This document shows, piece by piece, positions 17,150 to 26,317 of a DNA stretch of 64,000 nucleotides. A model generated the notes under the pieces. The model saw nothing but the letters and a program-made list of their open reading frames with translations, did no database searches and had not been told where the DNA came from. The stretch's first letter is position 1. Each line of letters begins with the position of its first letter. Source of the stretch: Anoxybacter fermentans (GTDB lineage Bacteria; Bacillota; Halanaerobiia; DY22613); the NCBI RefSeq assembly GCF_003991135.1, contig NZ_CP016379.1, positions 1,116,001-1,180,000 of the forward strand, written 5' to 3'. The translations under genes were made by a program, and so were the position numbers.

Positions 17150-18826
17150 TTAAATCAAAGCTGCCTGATATTCCCCAAATACTTCCCTTAACACACCACA
17201 AATCTCACCCAAAGTTGCATAAACTTTAACCGCTTCATAAATTGGCGGTATCAGATTATCCGTACCCTGTGCAGCTTCACGAACGGCTTTTAATGCAGCA
17301 TCAACTTTTGCCTGATCACGATTATTTTTAAGCTCTTTTAATTTCTGTATCTGACGAACTTCCAATTCTGGATCGACTTTAAGAATTTCAATCTCTTCTT
17401 CAGAATCAACAATAAATTGATTAACACCAACAATGATCTCTTTTTGAGCTTCAACAGCACGCTGATATTTATAAGCACTTTCCTGAATTTCATTTTGAAC
17501 AAATCCGGCTTCAATGGCTTTTGCCATACCACCCATTTCTTCGATCTTCTTTAAGTATTTCATAACCTCTTCTTCTATTTGATTTGTCAAAGCTTCTACA
17601 TAGTAAGAACCACCCAATGGGTCAATAGTGTCAATAACACCACTTTCATGAGCAATAATCTGTTGAGTTCTAAGAGCAATTCGAACGGATTCTTCAGTCG
17701 GCAGACCCAGTGCTTCATCAAAGGAGTTGGTATGCAAGGATTGGGTACCACCTAATACTGCTGCTAATGCCTGAAGTGTAACACGAATTATGTTATTCAT
17801 TGGCTGCTGAGCAGTTAATGCAGAACCTGCAGTTTGAGTATGGAATCTAAGCATCATTGATTTCGGATTCTTTGCTCCAAAACGTTCTTTCATCAATTTA
17901 GCCCAAATTCGACGGGCAGCTCTAAATTTAGCTACTTCTTCTAAAAGATTCATTTGCGCATTAAAGAAAAATGACAATCTAGGAGCAAAGTCATCTACAT
18001 CCAACCCGGCTTTGATCGCTCGCTCAACATATTCGATACCATTACCCAAAGTAAAAGCCACTTCCTGTACTGCTGTCGCACCTGCTTCCCGGATATGGTA
18101 TCCACTGATACTGATGGTATTCCAACGCGGCAGGTTTTTAGAACAGAATTCAAAAATATCAGTAATAATCCTTAGAGAAGGAGTAGGTGGAAATATATAT
18201 GTCCCGCGGGCAATGTATTCCTTTAAAATATCATTTTGAATTGTACCGGAGAGTTTATCAAAACTGACTCCCTGTTTTTCAGCTACTGCCATATACATAC
18301 ATAAGAGAATAGCAGCAGGAGCATTAATTGTCATTGAAGTACTTACTTTATCTAATGGAATCCCATCAAAGAGAACTTCCATATCAGCTAAAGAGTCAAT
18401 AGCTACTCCTACCTTACCAACTTCACCCTGAGCTAAATCATGGTCGGAATCATAACCGATCTGGGTTGGTAGGTCAAAAGCAACACTTAAACCTGTCTGG
18501 CCCTGCTCTAATAGGTATTTATAACGTTTGTTGGATTCTTCTGCAGTACCAAAACCGGCATACTGGCGCATAGTCCATGTTCTACCCCGGTGCATGGTCG
18601 GATAAACACCACGGGTAAATGGGAACTCTCCAGGAAATCCTAGATCCTTAAGATAATTCATATCAGCAATCTCTGCCGGAGTATATAAGTTTTTAACCTC
18701 TATATCAGAAGAAGTTGTGAATTTTTCCTTTCGCTCACCAAAGCGTTCCACAACTTTTTTTACTTTAGTTTGATTCCATTCTTCTTTTTTCTCAGATATT
18801 TTTTTCACTTGGTCAAGGTCAAACAA
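17150..18826 (-). CDS. mcmA1: Methylmalonyl-CoA mutase, catalytic large subunit
   Basis: Radical B12 isomerase barrel of 558 residues, converting succinyl-CoA to (R)-methylmalonyl-CoA. Family hallmarks include [20 protein letters not shown] near residue 85-105 with the active-site Tyr, [16 protein letters not shown], the catalytic His in [15 protein letters not shown], and [17 protein letters not shown]. The start is TTG preceded by GAGGAGGAATTAAA. It lacks the B12 domain, which is supplied by the next gene. Isobutyryl-CoA mutases are similar; the epimerase and decarboxylase in the operon favour methylmalonyl-CoA. Confidence 0.95.
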   Translation of the reverse strand: MFDLDQVKKISEKKEEWNQTKVKKVVERFGERKEKFTTSSDIEVKNLYTPAEIADMNYLKDLGFPGEFPFTRGVYPTMHRGRTWTMRQYAGFGTAEESNKRYKYLLEQGQTGLSVAFDLPTQIGYDSDHDLAQGEVGKVGVAIDSLADMEVLFDGIPLDKVSTSMTINAPAAILLCMYMAVAEKQGVSFDKLSGTIQNDILKEYIARGTYIFPPTPSLRIITDIFEFCSKNLPRWNTISISGYHIREAGATAVQEVAFTLGNGIEYVERAIKAGLDVDDFAPRLSFFFNAQMNLLEEVAKFRAARRIWAKLMKERFGAKNPKSMMLRFHTQTAGSALTAQQPMNNIIRVTLQALAAVLGGTQSLHTNSFDEALGLPTEESVRIALRTQQIIAHESGVIDTIDPLGGSYYVEALTNQIEEEVMKYLKKIEEMGGMAKAIEAGFVQNEIQESAYKYQRAVEAQKEIIVGVNQFIVDSEEEIEILKVDPELEVRQIQKLKELKNNRDQAKVDAALKAVREAAQGTDNLIPPIYEAVKVYATLGEICGVLREVFGEYQAALI

Positions 18827-18844
18827 TTTAATTCCTCCTCTCTC

Positions 18845-19390
18845 CTACTTTTTAGCTTCTTTTTGCATTCTTAATCCCAATTCAAAGGCTTTAGTATTTA
18901 ACTCTTCAGTTCCTTTAGGTACCCGGGCCAGCACAGCCTCTTTTAACTTCTCAGAACTAATAAAATCAAGACAACCACAAATGACACCTAAAGAGATAAT
19001 ATTTGCTACCAGAGATTTCCCAAGTTCTTCTCTTGCGGTCCGTAAAATCGGTAACCTATAAACTTCTATGGTAGATGGAAGATCCTCAGTATCAATCTCT
19101 TCATCTGCGATAAGAATACCGTTTGGCTTTAAATCCTTAACATATTTATCATAAGCCTTCTGGGTTAAAGTTAAAAGCAGATCAGGATTAGTCACCTTTG
19201 GAAAATAAATAATTGATGGTGAAATGACAACCTCTGCTTTACTGGCACCACCCCTAGCCTCAGGACCATAAGATTGAGTCTGAACCACATTATAACCACC
19301 TTCTAAAATAACCCCTTCAGCCAGGATGATTCCTGCCAGAATCAATCCCTGACCGCCTGCACCACTTAGTCGTATTTCATAACGATTCAT
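18845..19390 (-). CDS. korC: 2-oxoacid:ferredoxin oxidoreductase, gamma subunit
   Basis: A 181-residue gamma subunit (RLSGAGGQGLILAGIILAEG at the N-terminus, then SYGPEARGGASKAEVVIS), the usual third polypeptide of KorABCD-type enzymes. Its ATG overlaps the korB stop codon (TAATG). Together the subunits oxidise 2-oxoglutarate to succinyl-CoA and reduce ferredoxin. It is located directly upstream of the mutase genes, 18 bases away, so the product is passed to the next enzyme in the operon. Confidence 0.92.
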   Translation of the reverse strand: MNRYEIRLSGAGGQGLILAGIILAEGVILEGGYNVVQTQSYGPEARGGASKAEVVISPSIIYFPKVTNPDLLLTLTQKAYDKYVKDLKPNGILIADEEIDTEDLPSTIEVYRLPILRTAREELGKSLVANIISLGVICGCLDFISSEKLKEAVLARVPKGTEELNTKAFELGLRMQKEAKK

Positions 19391-20217
19391 TATTTTTGCC
19401 CTCCCTTCCGGGCAAGTTCAATAACCTTTTCATATGCCTTTGTATATTCAATCTTAGTATCATCATGATATAAAATTCCGGTAACAATTTTCCCCGCTTT
19501 CTCTTCTTCTGAAAGTTTATCATATACCTCTTTAGAAACTGTAACTTCTTTTTGCCACATAAGCATTTCTACAGGATCAGCAAATTTATTTCTTCTACCA
19601 TAATTGATTGGGCACTGAGTTAATGTTTCAATAAAAGCAAAACCGTCGTGGGTTAATCCTCTGGCTATTATATCAATTAATTGTTTTACATGATATGCTG
19701 TACCCCGGGCTATAAAAGTAGCACCTGCACCTTTTACAACATTACAGATATCAAATTCCGGGTCGATATTACCATAAGGAGCAGTTGTTGCCTTTTTACC
19801 TACAGGAGTCAATGGAGAATACTGTCCACTGGTCATACCATAGATATTGTTATTAAACATAATCACAGTCAAACCGATATTGCGCCGACAAGCGTGAATA
19901 AGATGATTTCCTCCAATAGCGGCACCATCACCATCACCTGTGACCACAATAACATTTAATTCAGGTTTAGCCATCTTGATACCGGTAGCAAATGCGATAG
20001 CACGACCGTGAGTTGTATGTAGTGTATCAAAATTCATATAACCAGGAGCCCTTGAAGAACAACCAATACCGGATACTATCACTGTCTTATCCTGTTCTAG
20101 ACCAACTTTATCTATAGCTCTAACCAATGCCCCCATAATTATACCATGTCCGCACCCCGGACACCAGATATGGGGCAGTTTATCTTGACGAAAATATTTC
20201 AACAAATTGGCATTCAT
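19390..20217 (-). CDS. korB: 2-oxoacid:ferredoxin oxidoreductase, beta subunit (TPP-binding)
   Basis: A 275-residue thiamine pyrophosphate subunit. The motif region GDGDGAAIGGNHLIHACRRNIGLTVIMFNNNIYGMTSGQ contains the GDG...NN signature of TPP enzymes; an N-terminal CPGCGHG is conserved in the family. It begins directly after the korA stop. The 2-oxoglutarate assignment is from pathway context; branched-chain or pyruvate specificity cannot be excluded from sequence alone. Confidence 0.93.
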   Translation of the reverse strand: MNANLLKYFRQDKLPHIWCPGCGHGIIMGALVRAIDKVGLEQDKTVIVSGIGCSSRAPGYMNFDTLHTTHGRAIAFATGIKMAKPELNVIVVTGDGDGAAIGGNHLIHACRRNIGLTVIMFNNNIYGMTSGQYSPLTPVGKKATTAPYGNIDPEFDICNVVKGAGATFIARGTAYHVKQLIDIIARGLTHDGFAFIETLTQCPINYGRRNKFADPVEMLMWQKEVTVSKEVYDKLSEEEKAGKIVTGILYHDDTKIEYTKAYEKVIELARKGGQK

Positions 20218-21354
20218 TTAGAGCACCTCCCGGATCTTATCTAAAATCTCTTCTGGACGAATGATATCCCCATCAACCCGATGCAAACCGATAATTTCTG
20301 CTTTTCCAAGAGTAGCCCTTTGAACTTCCCTCTGAATCTGACCCAGGTTCAGTTCAGGAATGATAAAAGCCTTGACTTTTTTGGCAACCTCCAATAAATA
20401 CTGATCCGGGAAAGGCCAGATAGTTATCAATTTAATCCATCCCACTTTCTTGCCTTCTTTACGTGCACTCTCTACAGCAGAGATAGCTGAACCCATAATG
20501 CCTCCATAACTTAAAACGACAATCTCTGCATCATCTAAATATTTACTTTCAATCAGTGTCACTTCATCCTGATATTTTAAAATTTTATCATGGAGCCTGA
20601 GTAATAGATCAGAAATCATAGGGGATTGGCCTTTTGGAAAACCAGTCTTATCATGATATAAACCTGTTATGTGGAAGCGATAACCTGTACCGTAATCAGC
20701 AATAGGCGGAATCAGATCTTCATCAGGCTGATAAGGGAAATATTCTTCTGGTTTACATGTAGGCCGCTTTCGATTTATTATCTCTATCTCATCTGCTCCG
20801 GGCAATTTTACATTTTCCCGCATATGTCCTACTATTTCATCTAATAGCAAAATAACCGGACTCCGAAATCTTTCTGCAAAATTAAAGGCTTTGATGGTAA
20901 GATCAAATGCTTCTTTTACGTTACTGGGTGTCAGAGCAATAATGGAACTATCACCGTGAGTACCAAATCTTGCCTGAATCATATCACCCTGGCCCGGAGA
21001 AGTTGGCAAACCTGTACTCGGGCCCATCCTCTGCACATTGACGATTACACAGGGAATCTCAGTCATGACAGCAAACCCAATGTTTTCCTGCTTTAGTGAA
21101 AATCCAGGGCCACTGGTTGCAGTCATGGATTTTAAGCCAGCTAAAGAAGCACCAATAGTAGCTGCCATCCCACCTATCTCATCTTCCATTTGAATAAACT
21201 TTCCACCTACCTGTGGAAGCCGCCGGGCCATTCCCTCTGCAATCTCAGATGATGGGGTAATGGGATAACCGGCATAAAACCTACAACCTGCAGCAATAGC
21301 TCCTTCGACAACAGCTTCATTGCCCTGGAGCAGTATTTGTTTTTCAGCCATCAT
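20218..21354 (-). CDS. korA: 2-oxoacid:ferredoxin oxidoreductase, alpha subunit
   Basis: A 378-residue alpha subunit with the conserved start GNEAVVEGAIAAGCRFYAGYPITPSSEIAE and TSGPGFSLKQENIGFA, both typical of KorA/VorB. The first two codons are both Met; the gene overlaps korD by 11 bases, so translation is coupled. It forms the catalytic heterotetramer with the neighbouring subunits in the cytoplasm. Confidence 0.93.
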   Translation of the reverse strand: MMAEKQILLQGNEAVVEGAIAAGCRFYAGYPITPSSEIAEGMARRLPQVGGKFIQMEDEIGGMAATIGASLAGLKSMTATSGPGFSLKQENIGFAVMTEIPCVIVNVQRMGPSTGLPTSPGQGDMIQARFGTHGDSSIIALTPSNVKEAFDLTIKAFNFAERFRSPVILLLDEIVGHMRENVKLPGADEIEIINRKRPTCKPEEYFPYQPDEDLIPPIADYGTGYRFHITGLYHDKTGFPKGQSPMISDLLLRLHDKILKYQDEVTLIESKYLDDAEIVVLSYGGIMGSAISAVESARKEGKKVGWIKLITIWPFPDQYLLEVAKKVKAFIIPELNLGQIQREVQRATLGKAEIIGLHRVDGDIIRPEEILDKIREVL

Positions 21355-21556
21355 TCTTCACCACCTCAACAGAAATTGCATAATCAGGACAGCGCAGTTC
21401 ACATAACATACATCCAACACATTTTTCAGGAGCTACTAAAACTGCAACATTTTTCTCTAATGCCAATACTCCGGTTGGACAGAAAGAGACACATATATTG
21501 CATCCTTTACACCATTCTGATCTAATAGAAACCTTGCCTTTCCGCCTGGCCATCAT
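21344..21556 (-). CDS. korD: 2-oxoacid:ferredoxin oxidoreductase, delta subunit (2x[4Fe-4S])
   Basis: A 70-residue ferredoxin-type subunit with two clusters: CKGCNICVSFCPTGV and CVGCMLCELRCPDYA. It carries electrons from the TPP site to external ferredoxin. It is the first gene of the 12-gene minus-strand operon, starting behind AAGGAGGATTT; a second in-frame Met follows at once. Confidence 0.93.
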   Translation of the reverse strand: MMARRKGKVSIRSEWCKGCNICVSFCPTGVLALEKNVAVLVAPEKCVGCMLCELRCPDYAISVEVVKNDG

Positions 21557-22153
21557 AAATCCTCCTTCTTCCTTTTACTGGGCATAAGAAAAACTGAGCC
21601 AGAGTTTACCACTACTTTAACATGGTAAAACACTGCCACAGTAATCGTGTAAAAGATCTAATTTAAGTGAGAGGTAATTATTATTTTCATGATAAAAATT
21701 ATAAGGATGTATCATCAAGTAAAGTATGGTGGCCATTAATTTCATTACATTATTCACCTCATTTAAGATTGGTGCCAGCCAAATCAAATGCAGAAATACT
21801 ACTCTATACTCACTACACATCCTTAAACCTTTAAAAAAATTTTTAACTTCTACCTTCTACCTCTCATTTTAAATTAAATAATGATTAAATAATGAAAGAT
21901 AAAATCTATAAATCACTCCTTTCGGCTCACTAATAAACAGATCCTAATCTACCGAAATGCTCCTATTAACTTAAGTATTCTGAACTGTTTTAAGAATTCC
22001 TGCAATTATCAGAAAAATAACTAAGAAATATTTTTAACCTTTTCTAAGAAGGATTTTGCTAAAACAAATTTAATAATATTTAGATGTGGATTAACCGAAA
22101 ATATTTTTACCACTTTGGACTTTATAATACTATTTATAGTATATTATACTCGT
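21557..22153. other. Intergenic region between divergent kor operon and nrdD
   Basis: AT-rich and without a supportable gene. It contains an inverted repeat TTTACCA...TGGTAAA (21606-21630) about 50 bases upstream of korD, possibly an operator, and a palindrome AGTATATTATACT (22138-22150) near the nrdD promoter. A short open frame on the minus strand around 21617-21820 has no ribosome site and an atypical composition, and I do not accept it. Confidence 0.5.
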
Positions 22154-22209
22154 AAAAACCACAATATGTTGTGGTTTTTCTTGACTTTTGAAACAAATTT
22201 GGTTACAAT
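22154..22209 (+). promoter_or_regulatory. nrdD promoter with an adjacent palindrome (NrdR-box candidate)
   Basis: -35 TTGACT (22181-22186), 17-base spacer, -10 TACAAT (22204-22209). Just upstream, 22154-22179 is a palindrome with perfect 11-bp arms (AAAAACCACAA / TTGTGGTTTTT). Its core CCACAATATGTTGTGG resembles NrdR operators, which control ribonucleotide reductases in many bacteria. The palindrome could also act as a terminator hairpin. Confidence 0.6.
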
Positions 22210-22244
22210 AATGAATACGTAAAGCTAAATTAGGAGGTTCTAAA

Positions 22245-24281
22245 ATGAAAACAACAATTCAGTATATTATTAAAAGAGATGGTCGGAAGGTCAAATTTGA
22301 TCAAAATAAGATTACCACTGCTATTGGTAAAGCTTTTAAAGCTGCAGGGACATATAGTGCTGAAGAAGTACAACGATTATCAGATAAAGTGGTTTCTTAT
22401 TTAGAACTTTTCTATAAACAAGGCGGCTACCCTCAGGTAGAGATGATACAGGATCTGGTAGAGAAGATTTTAATGGACGAAGGTTATACTAGAATTGCCA
22501 GAGCCTATATTCTTTATCGGGAACAGCATGCTAAAATAAGAAAAACCAAAGCTCTTCTTTCAAATGCAATCCAGATGGTCAATGATTATTTAAACCAGGC
22601 GGATTGGCGGGTTAGTGAAAATAGTAATATGACTTATTCATTACAAGGGCTACATAATCATATCTCTTCAAATATAAGTGCCCATTACTGGCTTCACGAA
22701 ATATATCCCACCGAGATCCGGGATGCCCACTTACAAGGCGATTTTCATATCCATGACTTGAGCCATCTTTCGGTTTACTGCTGCGGCTGGGATTTAAAAC
22801 TACTACTTCAGAAAGGTTTCGGAGGAGTCAGCAGCAAAATTGAGAGTGCTCCTCCAAAGCATTTCCGTACCGCTCTGGGCCAGATCGTCAACTTTTTTTA
22901 TACCCTTCAGGGTGAGGCTGCCGGTGCCCAGGCTTTTTCTAATTTCGATACTTACCTGGCTCCATATGTCTATTATGATGGCTTGAATTATAAAGAAGTG
23001 AAACAGGCAATTCAAGAATTCGTCTTTAATATGAATGTACCTACCCGGGTTGGCTTTCAGACTCCTTTTACTAATATTACTTTCGACTTAAAACCTTCGG
23101 GAATGATAAAAAATGAACCTGTTATTATTGCAGGACAGGTGATGGACAAAACCTATGGTGAATTCCAGAAAGAGATGGACATGATTAACCGGGCTTTTGC
23201 TGAGGTAATGCTTGAAGGAGATGCTAAAGGCCGTGTCTTCTCTTTCCCTATTCCTACTTATAATATTACGGCTGATTTTGATTGGGCTAATCCGGTTCTC
23301 GATCCAATCTGGGAGATGACTGCAAAATATGGTATCCCTTACTTCAGTAATTTTATCAACTCAGATATGAGCCCGGACGATGCCCGGAGTATGTGTTGCC
23401 GGCTTCGATTGGATAACCGTGAACTCAGAAAACGTGGTGGCGGATTATTCGGAGCCAATCCAATGACCGGTTCCATTGGAGTTGTAACCATTAATATGCC
23501 CCGTCTTGGTTATCTTACCCGTGGTAATCGAAAAGCGTTCTTTGATCGTCTTGAAGAACTGATGGATCTGGCAAAAGAAAGTTTAGAAATCAAGCGTAAA
23601 GTTTTGGAAAAATTTACCGAAGCCGGTTTATACCCATACTCACGTTATTTTCTAAAAGATGTGAAAGCACGCTTTGGTCAGTATTGGAAAAATCATTTCA
23701 ATACCATTGGTTTAAACGGAATGAATGAATGTCTCTTAAACTTCATGGGTAAAAATATAGCAAGCCACGAAGGACGTAGATTTGCTATTGAAGTTCTAGA
23801 CTTTATGCGAGCAAAGATGCTGGAATATCAAGAGGAGACAGATAACTTATATAACTTAGAGGCAACCCCTGCTGAAGGTACCGCCTATCGGTTTGCCAGG
23901 TTAGATAAGGAACTTTATCCAAATATCATCTGTGCCAATGAAGAAGCTTACAGGAATGGGGCTGCACCTTACTATACCAACTCAACTCATTTACCTGTTG
24001 GCTATACTGATGATATCTTCGATGCCCTGGATTTACAGGATGAACTTCAGACTCGATATACCGGAGGTACTGTTTTCCATGGTTTTCTCGGAGAGCGGTT
24101 ACCGGATGGAGAGAGCTGTAAACTTTTAGTGAAACGGATTGCTGAAAATTATCGTCTTCCCTATTTTACTATTACACCAACCTTTTCTATATGTCCGGTA
24201 CATGGATATTTACCAGGTGCTCATGAGTTCTGTCCAAAATGTGATGCTGAACTTGAATTAGAAGAGAAAAACCAGGAATAA
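22245..24281 (+). CDS. nrdD: Anaerobic ribonucleoside-triphosphate reductase (class III), lacking its glycyl-radical tail
   Basis: Makes deoxynucleotides without oxygen. The 678 residues comprise an N-terminal ATP-cone (about 5-95), the ten-stranded barrel with an active-site region around SMCCRLRLDNRELRKRGGG, and a C-terminal zinc ribbon (CPVHGY ... FCPKC, about 646-663). The chain ends 15 residues after the zinc ribbon, before the glycyl-radical motif that normally closes this protein. That motif is encoded by the next gene in another frame. AGGAGG precedes the ATG. The activase nrdG follows downstream. Confidence 0.95.
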   Translation: MKTTIQYIIKRDGRKVKFDQNKITTAIGKAFKAAGTYSAEEVQRLSDKVVSYLELFYKQGGYPQVEMIQDLVEKILMDEGYTRIARAYILYREQHAKIRKTKALLSNAIQMVNDYLNQADWRVSENSNMTYSLQGLHNHISSNISAHYWLHEIYPTEIRDAHLQGDFHIHDLSHLSVYCCGWDLKLLLQKGFGGVSSKIESAPPKHFRTALGQIVNFFYTLQGEAAGAQAFSNFDTYLAPYVYYDGLNYKEVKQAIQEFVFNMNVPTRVGFQTPFTNITFDLKPSGMIKNEPVIIAGQVMDKTYGEFQKEMDMINRAFAEVMLEGDAKGRVFSFPIPTYNITADFDWANPVLDPIWEMTAKYGIPYFSNFINSDMSPDDARSMCCRLRLDNRELRKRGGGLFGANPMTGSIGVVTINMPRLGYLTRGNRKAFFDRLEELMDLAKESLEIKRKVLEKFTEAGLYPYSRYFLKDVKARFGQYWKNHFNTIGLNGMNECLLNFMGKNIASHEGRRFAIEVLDFMRAKMLEYQEETDNLYNLEATPAEGTAYRFARLDKELYPNIICANEEAYRNGAAPYYTNSTHLPVGYTDDIFDALDLQDELQTRYTGGTVFHGFLGERLPDGESCKLLVKRIAENYRLPYFTITPTFSICPVHGYLPGAHEFCPKCDAELELEEKNQE

Positions 24282-24300
24282 TTTAAGGAGGCTGTTAATT

Positions 24301-24465
24301 ATGAAAAAAAAGCGTCAAAGATGCGAAGTCTATTCACGGGTAGTTGGATATCTCTCCCCCATATCTCACTGGAATATTGGCAAAAAATCCGAATTTAAAG
24401 ACCGAAAAACCTATAATTTTCCAATGAAAGATGTAAAAGAGGAAAAAACTGAAACCTGTTGTTAA
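24301..24465 (+). CDS. Separate glycyl-radical domain of class III ribonucleotide reductase
   Basis: A 54-residue protein beginning MKKKRQRCEVYSRVVGYLSP and continuing SHWNIGKKSEFKDRKTY. This is the C-terminal glycyl-radical segment of NrdD; Gly16 in RVVGY is the expected radical residue. It has its own AAGGAGG site 9 bases before the ATG, starts 19 bases after the nrdD stop and is in the +1 frame relative to nrdD, so it is translated separately. By analogy with stand-alone glycyl-radical subunits such as YfiD, it would dock on NrdD. It is too short to appear in many gene calls. A Cys-Cys pair ends the protein. Confidence 0.88.
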   Translation: MKKKRQRCEVYSRVVGYLSPISHWNIGKKSEFKDRKTYNFPMKDVKEEKTETCC

Positions 24466-24472
24466 TCATATG

Positions 24473-24506
24473 ATGGGGATGTACCTTCAGTCATCCCCTT
24501 TTTTAT
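24473..24506 (+). terminator. Terminator after the glycyl-radical domain gene
   Basis: Stem GGGGATG/CATCCCC with a 10-base loop, followed by TTTTTTATT. nrdG downstream may depend on partial read-through or on its own promoter. Confidence 0.82.
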
Positions 24507-24568
24507 TAAGTACTATGCTTTAATTCTAAAGTGGTCACCTACTATTTTATTCAGGAGGTGCGGTCTTA

Positions 24569-25276
24569 ATGCTTCCTATAGTCGGATGGCAAAAGACTTC
24601 TCTTATCGATTATCCGAAAAAAATTTCAAGTATTTTTTTTACCCCAGGATGTAATTTCCGCTGTCCCTATTGCCATAATCCTCAATTGGTAACGGATACT
24701 GTCGATCTTGAAACTATACCTGAAGATATCATCTGGGCTCATTTAAAAAAGCGGCGCAAAGTTTTGGATGGAGTGGTCATCACAGGTGGTGAACCTACTT
24801 TACATGGTGAAAAATTAATAGAATTTATTTTTAAGATTAAAAAAATGGGCTATCTGGTTAAACTGGATACCAACGGAAGTCAACCTGAACTTTTAAAAAG
24901 ATTAATAGAAGACAATTTGATAGACTATATCGCAATGGACTTAAAGACTTCTATCCCAGAATATACCATATTTACAAGAACGGATGTTGACCTTAATAAA
25001 ATAAAAGAAAGTATTGAATTTTTAATACAAAGCGCCAATTCAAAACTAGTTGATGTGGAATTTCGTACCACTTTACATCCTCGTCTCCATAACGAAAAGA
25101 TCTTCCACCAAATGGTTGAATTGATAAAAGATGCACCGCGATACGTTCTTCAGACCTTTCGAAGTAATATAACCTTAGATCCAGAATATCTTAGAACCCA
25201 ACCATTTACCGAACATAAGATGATAGAATTCCTGAATATTGCTAAAAAATATGTTAAGGAATGTTTGATTAGATGA
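24569..25276 (+). CDS. nrdG: Anaerobic ribonucleotide reductase activase (radical SAM)
   Basis: Radical SAM activating enzyme of 235 residues. The cluster motif CNFRCPYC places three cysteines at 28, 32 and 35; a glycine-rich SAM site (ITGGEPTLHG) follows. It matches the longer NrdG2-type activases by its opening (VGWQKTSLIDYPKKISSIFFTPG). It installs the glycyl radical, here presumably on the separate 54-residue protein. GGAGGTGCGG precedes the ATG. It is located 100 bases downstream of the split reductase genes. Confidence 0.94.
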   Translation: MLPIVGWQKTSLIDYPKKISSIFFTPGCNFRCPYCHNPQLVTDTVDLETIPEDIIWAHLKKRRKVLDGVVITGGEPTLHGEKLIEFIFKIKKMGYLVKLDTNGSQPELLKRLIEDNLIDYIAMDLKTSIPEYTIFTRTDVDLNKIKESIEFLIQSANSKLVDVEFRTTLHPRLHNEKIFHQMVELIKDAPRYVLQTFRSNITLDPEYLRTQPFTEHKMIEFLNIAKKYVKECLIR

Positions 25277-25396
25277 ATAATAGTAGCCTGTGAGTTGCAA
25301 ACTACAACTGAAGAACAAAAAGCTTTGGGTAATATGGTTTTAAAAATTGTCAAAGAAGTGAAGCCCGGATCAGAAAAAAATATAAAAAAACATTAA
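25277..25396 (+). other. Open coding-like tail in frame after the nrdG stop
   Basis: After the TGA of nrdG the same frame stays open for 39 codons (ACELQTTTEEQKALGNMVLK ...) with protein-like composition and ends at a TAA just before a terminator. No ribosome site or ATG start is present. It may be the remnant of an nrdG C-terminal extension or of a lost small gene. Confidence 0.3.
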
Positions 25397-25420
25397 AGCC
25401 AGTATGGGCACTGGCTTTTT
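25396..25420 (+). terminator. Terminator of the nrd region
   Basis: Stem AAGCCAGT/ACTGGCTT followed by TTTTTC. Bases 25421-25575 hold no accepted gene; a 30-codon minus-strand stretch (LLLIRHSRRKYNNQPIDEE) near 25455-25550 looks like a coding remnant. Confidence 0.85.
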
Positions 25421-25575
25421 TCTTTATTTAAAAGTTATTTAAAAACAATGAATCAAAACTATTGTAGGTTCTTTAAGATCTCTTCATCAATAGGTTGATT
25501 ATTATACTTGCGACGTGAATGTCGAATTAATAGTAATTTTCCTCAACTATCCTTCTACACTTACCAGGAATAAGT

Positions 25576-26205
25576 TTAACCCCAATTTATTCTTACATGC
25601 TGATCTAAAAAGTTTAGTATTGGTATGGCAATAATTAATGCAGTTAAACTTATTAAAGTAAAGGACCATTTATCTTGAAAAAGGGCTGGTATCTTTTTTC
25701 TTAAATTTTTTATCACATAATGTAAACATATCAAAGATACCAAAATCGAAATTAACGACGGTATATATTTCATAATAGTTATGCCAGACATTTCATACCA
25801 TAATAGGCCCATAGATATTTCATCTTCAATTGCTAATCTGCCACTGGTTAACAAAGAAAAATATGAATTAATCATAGGTAATAATCTTAAAAGAGAATTG
25901 GTAAAAGCAAATGACCCAATTATAACAACTGGTAATTTATTATTTACTTTAAATAATGCTATAGTAAATATAATTGCTAAAATCCAGGTAATAATAGGCC
26001 CCAGATCCCAGGAATCTTTAAAATCATGGCTCCTGAAATCTTCATCACCAGGAGACTTATAGATATTACCAACTTTATTAAAACCAGTACTTACAGGAAC
26101 CCCTTTTAAATATGCACTAACACCATGCCCAACTTCATGCAGAAAAGTAGATATTAATATGGTCAACAATAAAATTAGAAACCATTGTATAAATTCTTTT
26201 TTCAT
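25576..26205 (-). CDS. Membrane metalloprotease-like protein (M50-type HExxH)
   Basis: A 209-residue membrane protein. The zinc-binding motif HEVGH (23-27) lies in the first membrane helix, as in M50 site-2-type proteases, and four or five further hydrophobic segments follow. A soluble loop (about 35-70) separates the first two. The family's third metal ligand is not obvious to me. It may be a peptidase of unknown substrate or a catalytically reduced relative. AGGAGG precedes the ATG. Monocistronic on the minus strand beside another small membrane protein gene. Confidence 0.65.
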   Translation of the reverse strand: MKKEFIQWFLILLLTILISTFLHEVGHGVSAYLKGVPVSTGFNKVGNIYKSPGDEDFRSHDFKDSWDLGPIITWILAIIFTIALFKVNNKLPVVIIGSFAFTNSLLRLLPMINSYFSLLTSGRLAIEDEISMGLLWYEMSGITIMKYIPSLISILVSLICLHYVIKNLRKKIPALFQDKWSFTLISLTALIIAIPILNFLDQHVRINWG

Positions 26206-26317
26206 TACAAATTCCTCCTATTGTTTAAGTGAAGCCATATATCTGCTGTTAAGCGACCCGAACAAAGTGAGAGTGAAGAACAAAATAGCTATGATTTATA
26301 ATACTCAACTATAAAAA

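Noticed and set aside
21617-21820. 67-residue open frame upstream of korD
   Set aside because: No ribosome site, unusual composition, overlaps the probable regulatory region.
22154-22179. Riboswitch before nrdD
   Set aside because: The palindrome lies upstream of the promoter, so it is not in the nrdD mRNA.
25274-25276. Selenocysteine codon at the TGA after nrdG
   Set aside because: The activase is already full-length, no SECIS-like hairpin directly follows, and no selenoprotein of this kind is known to me.
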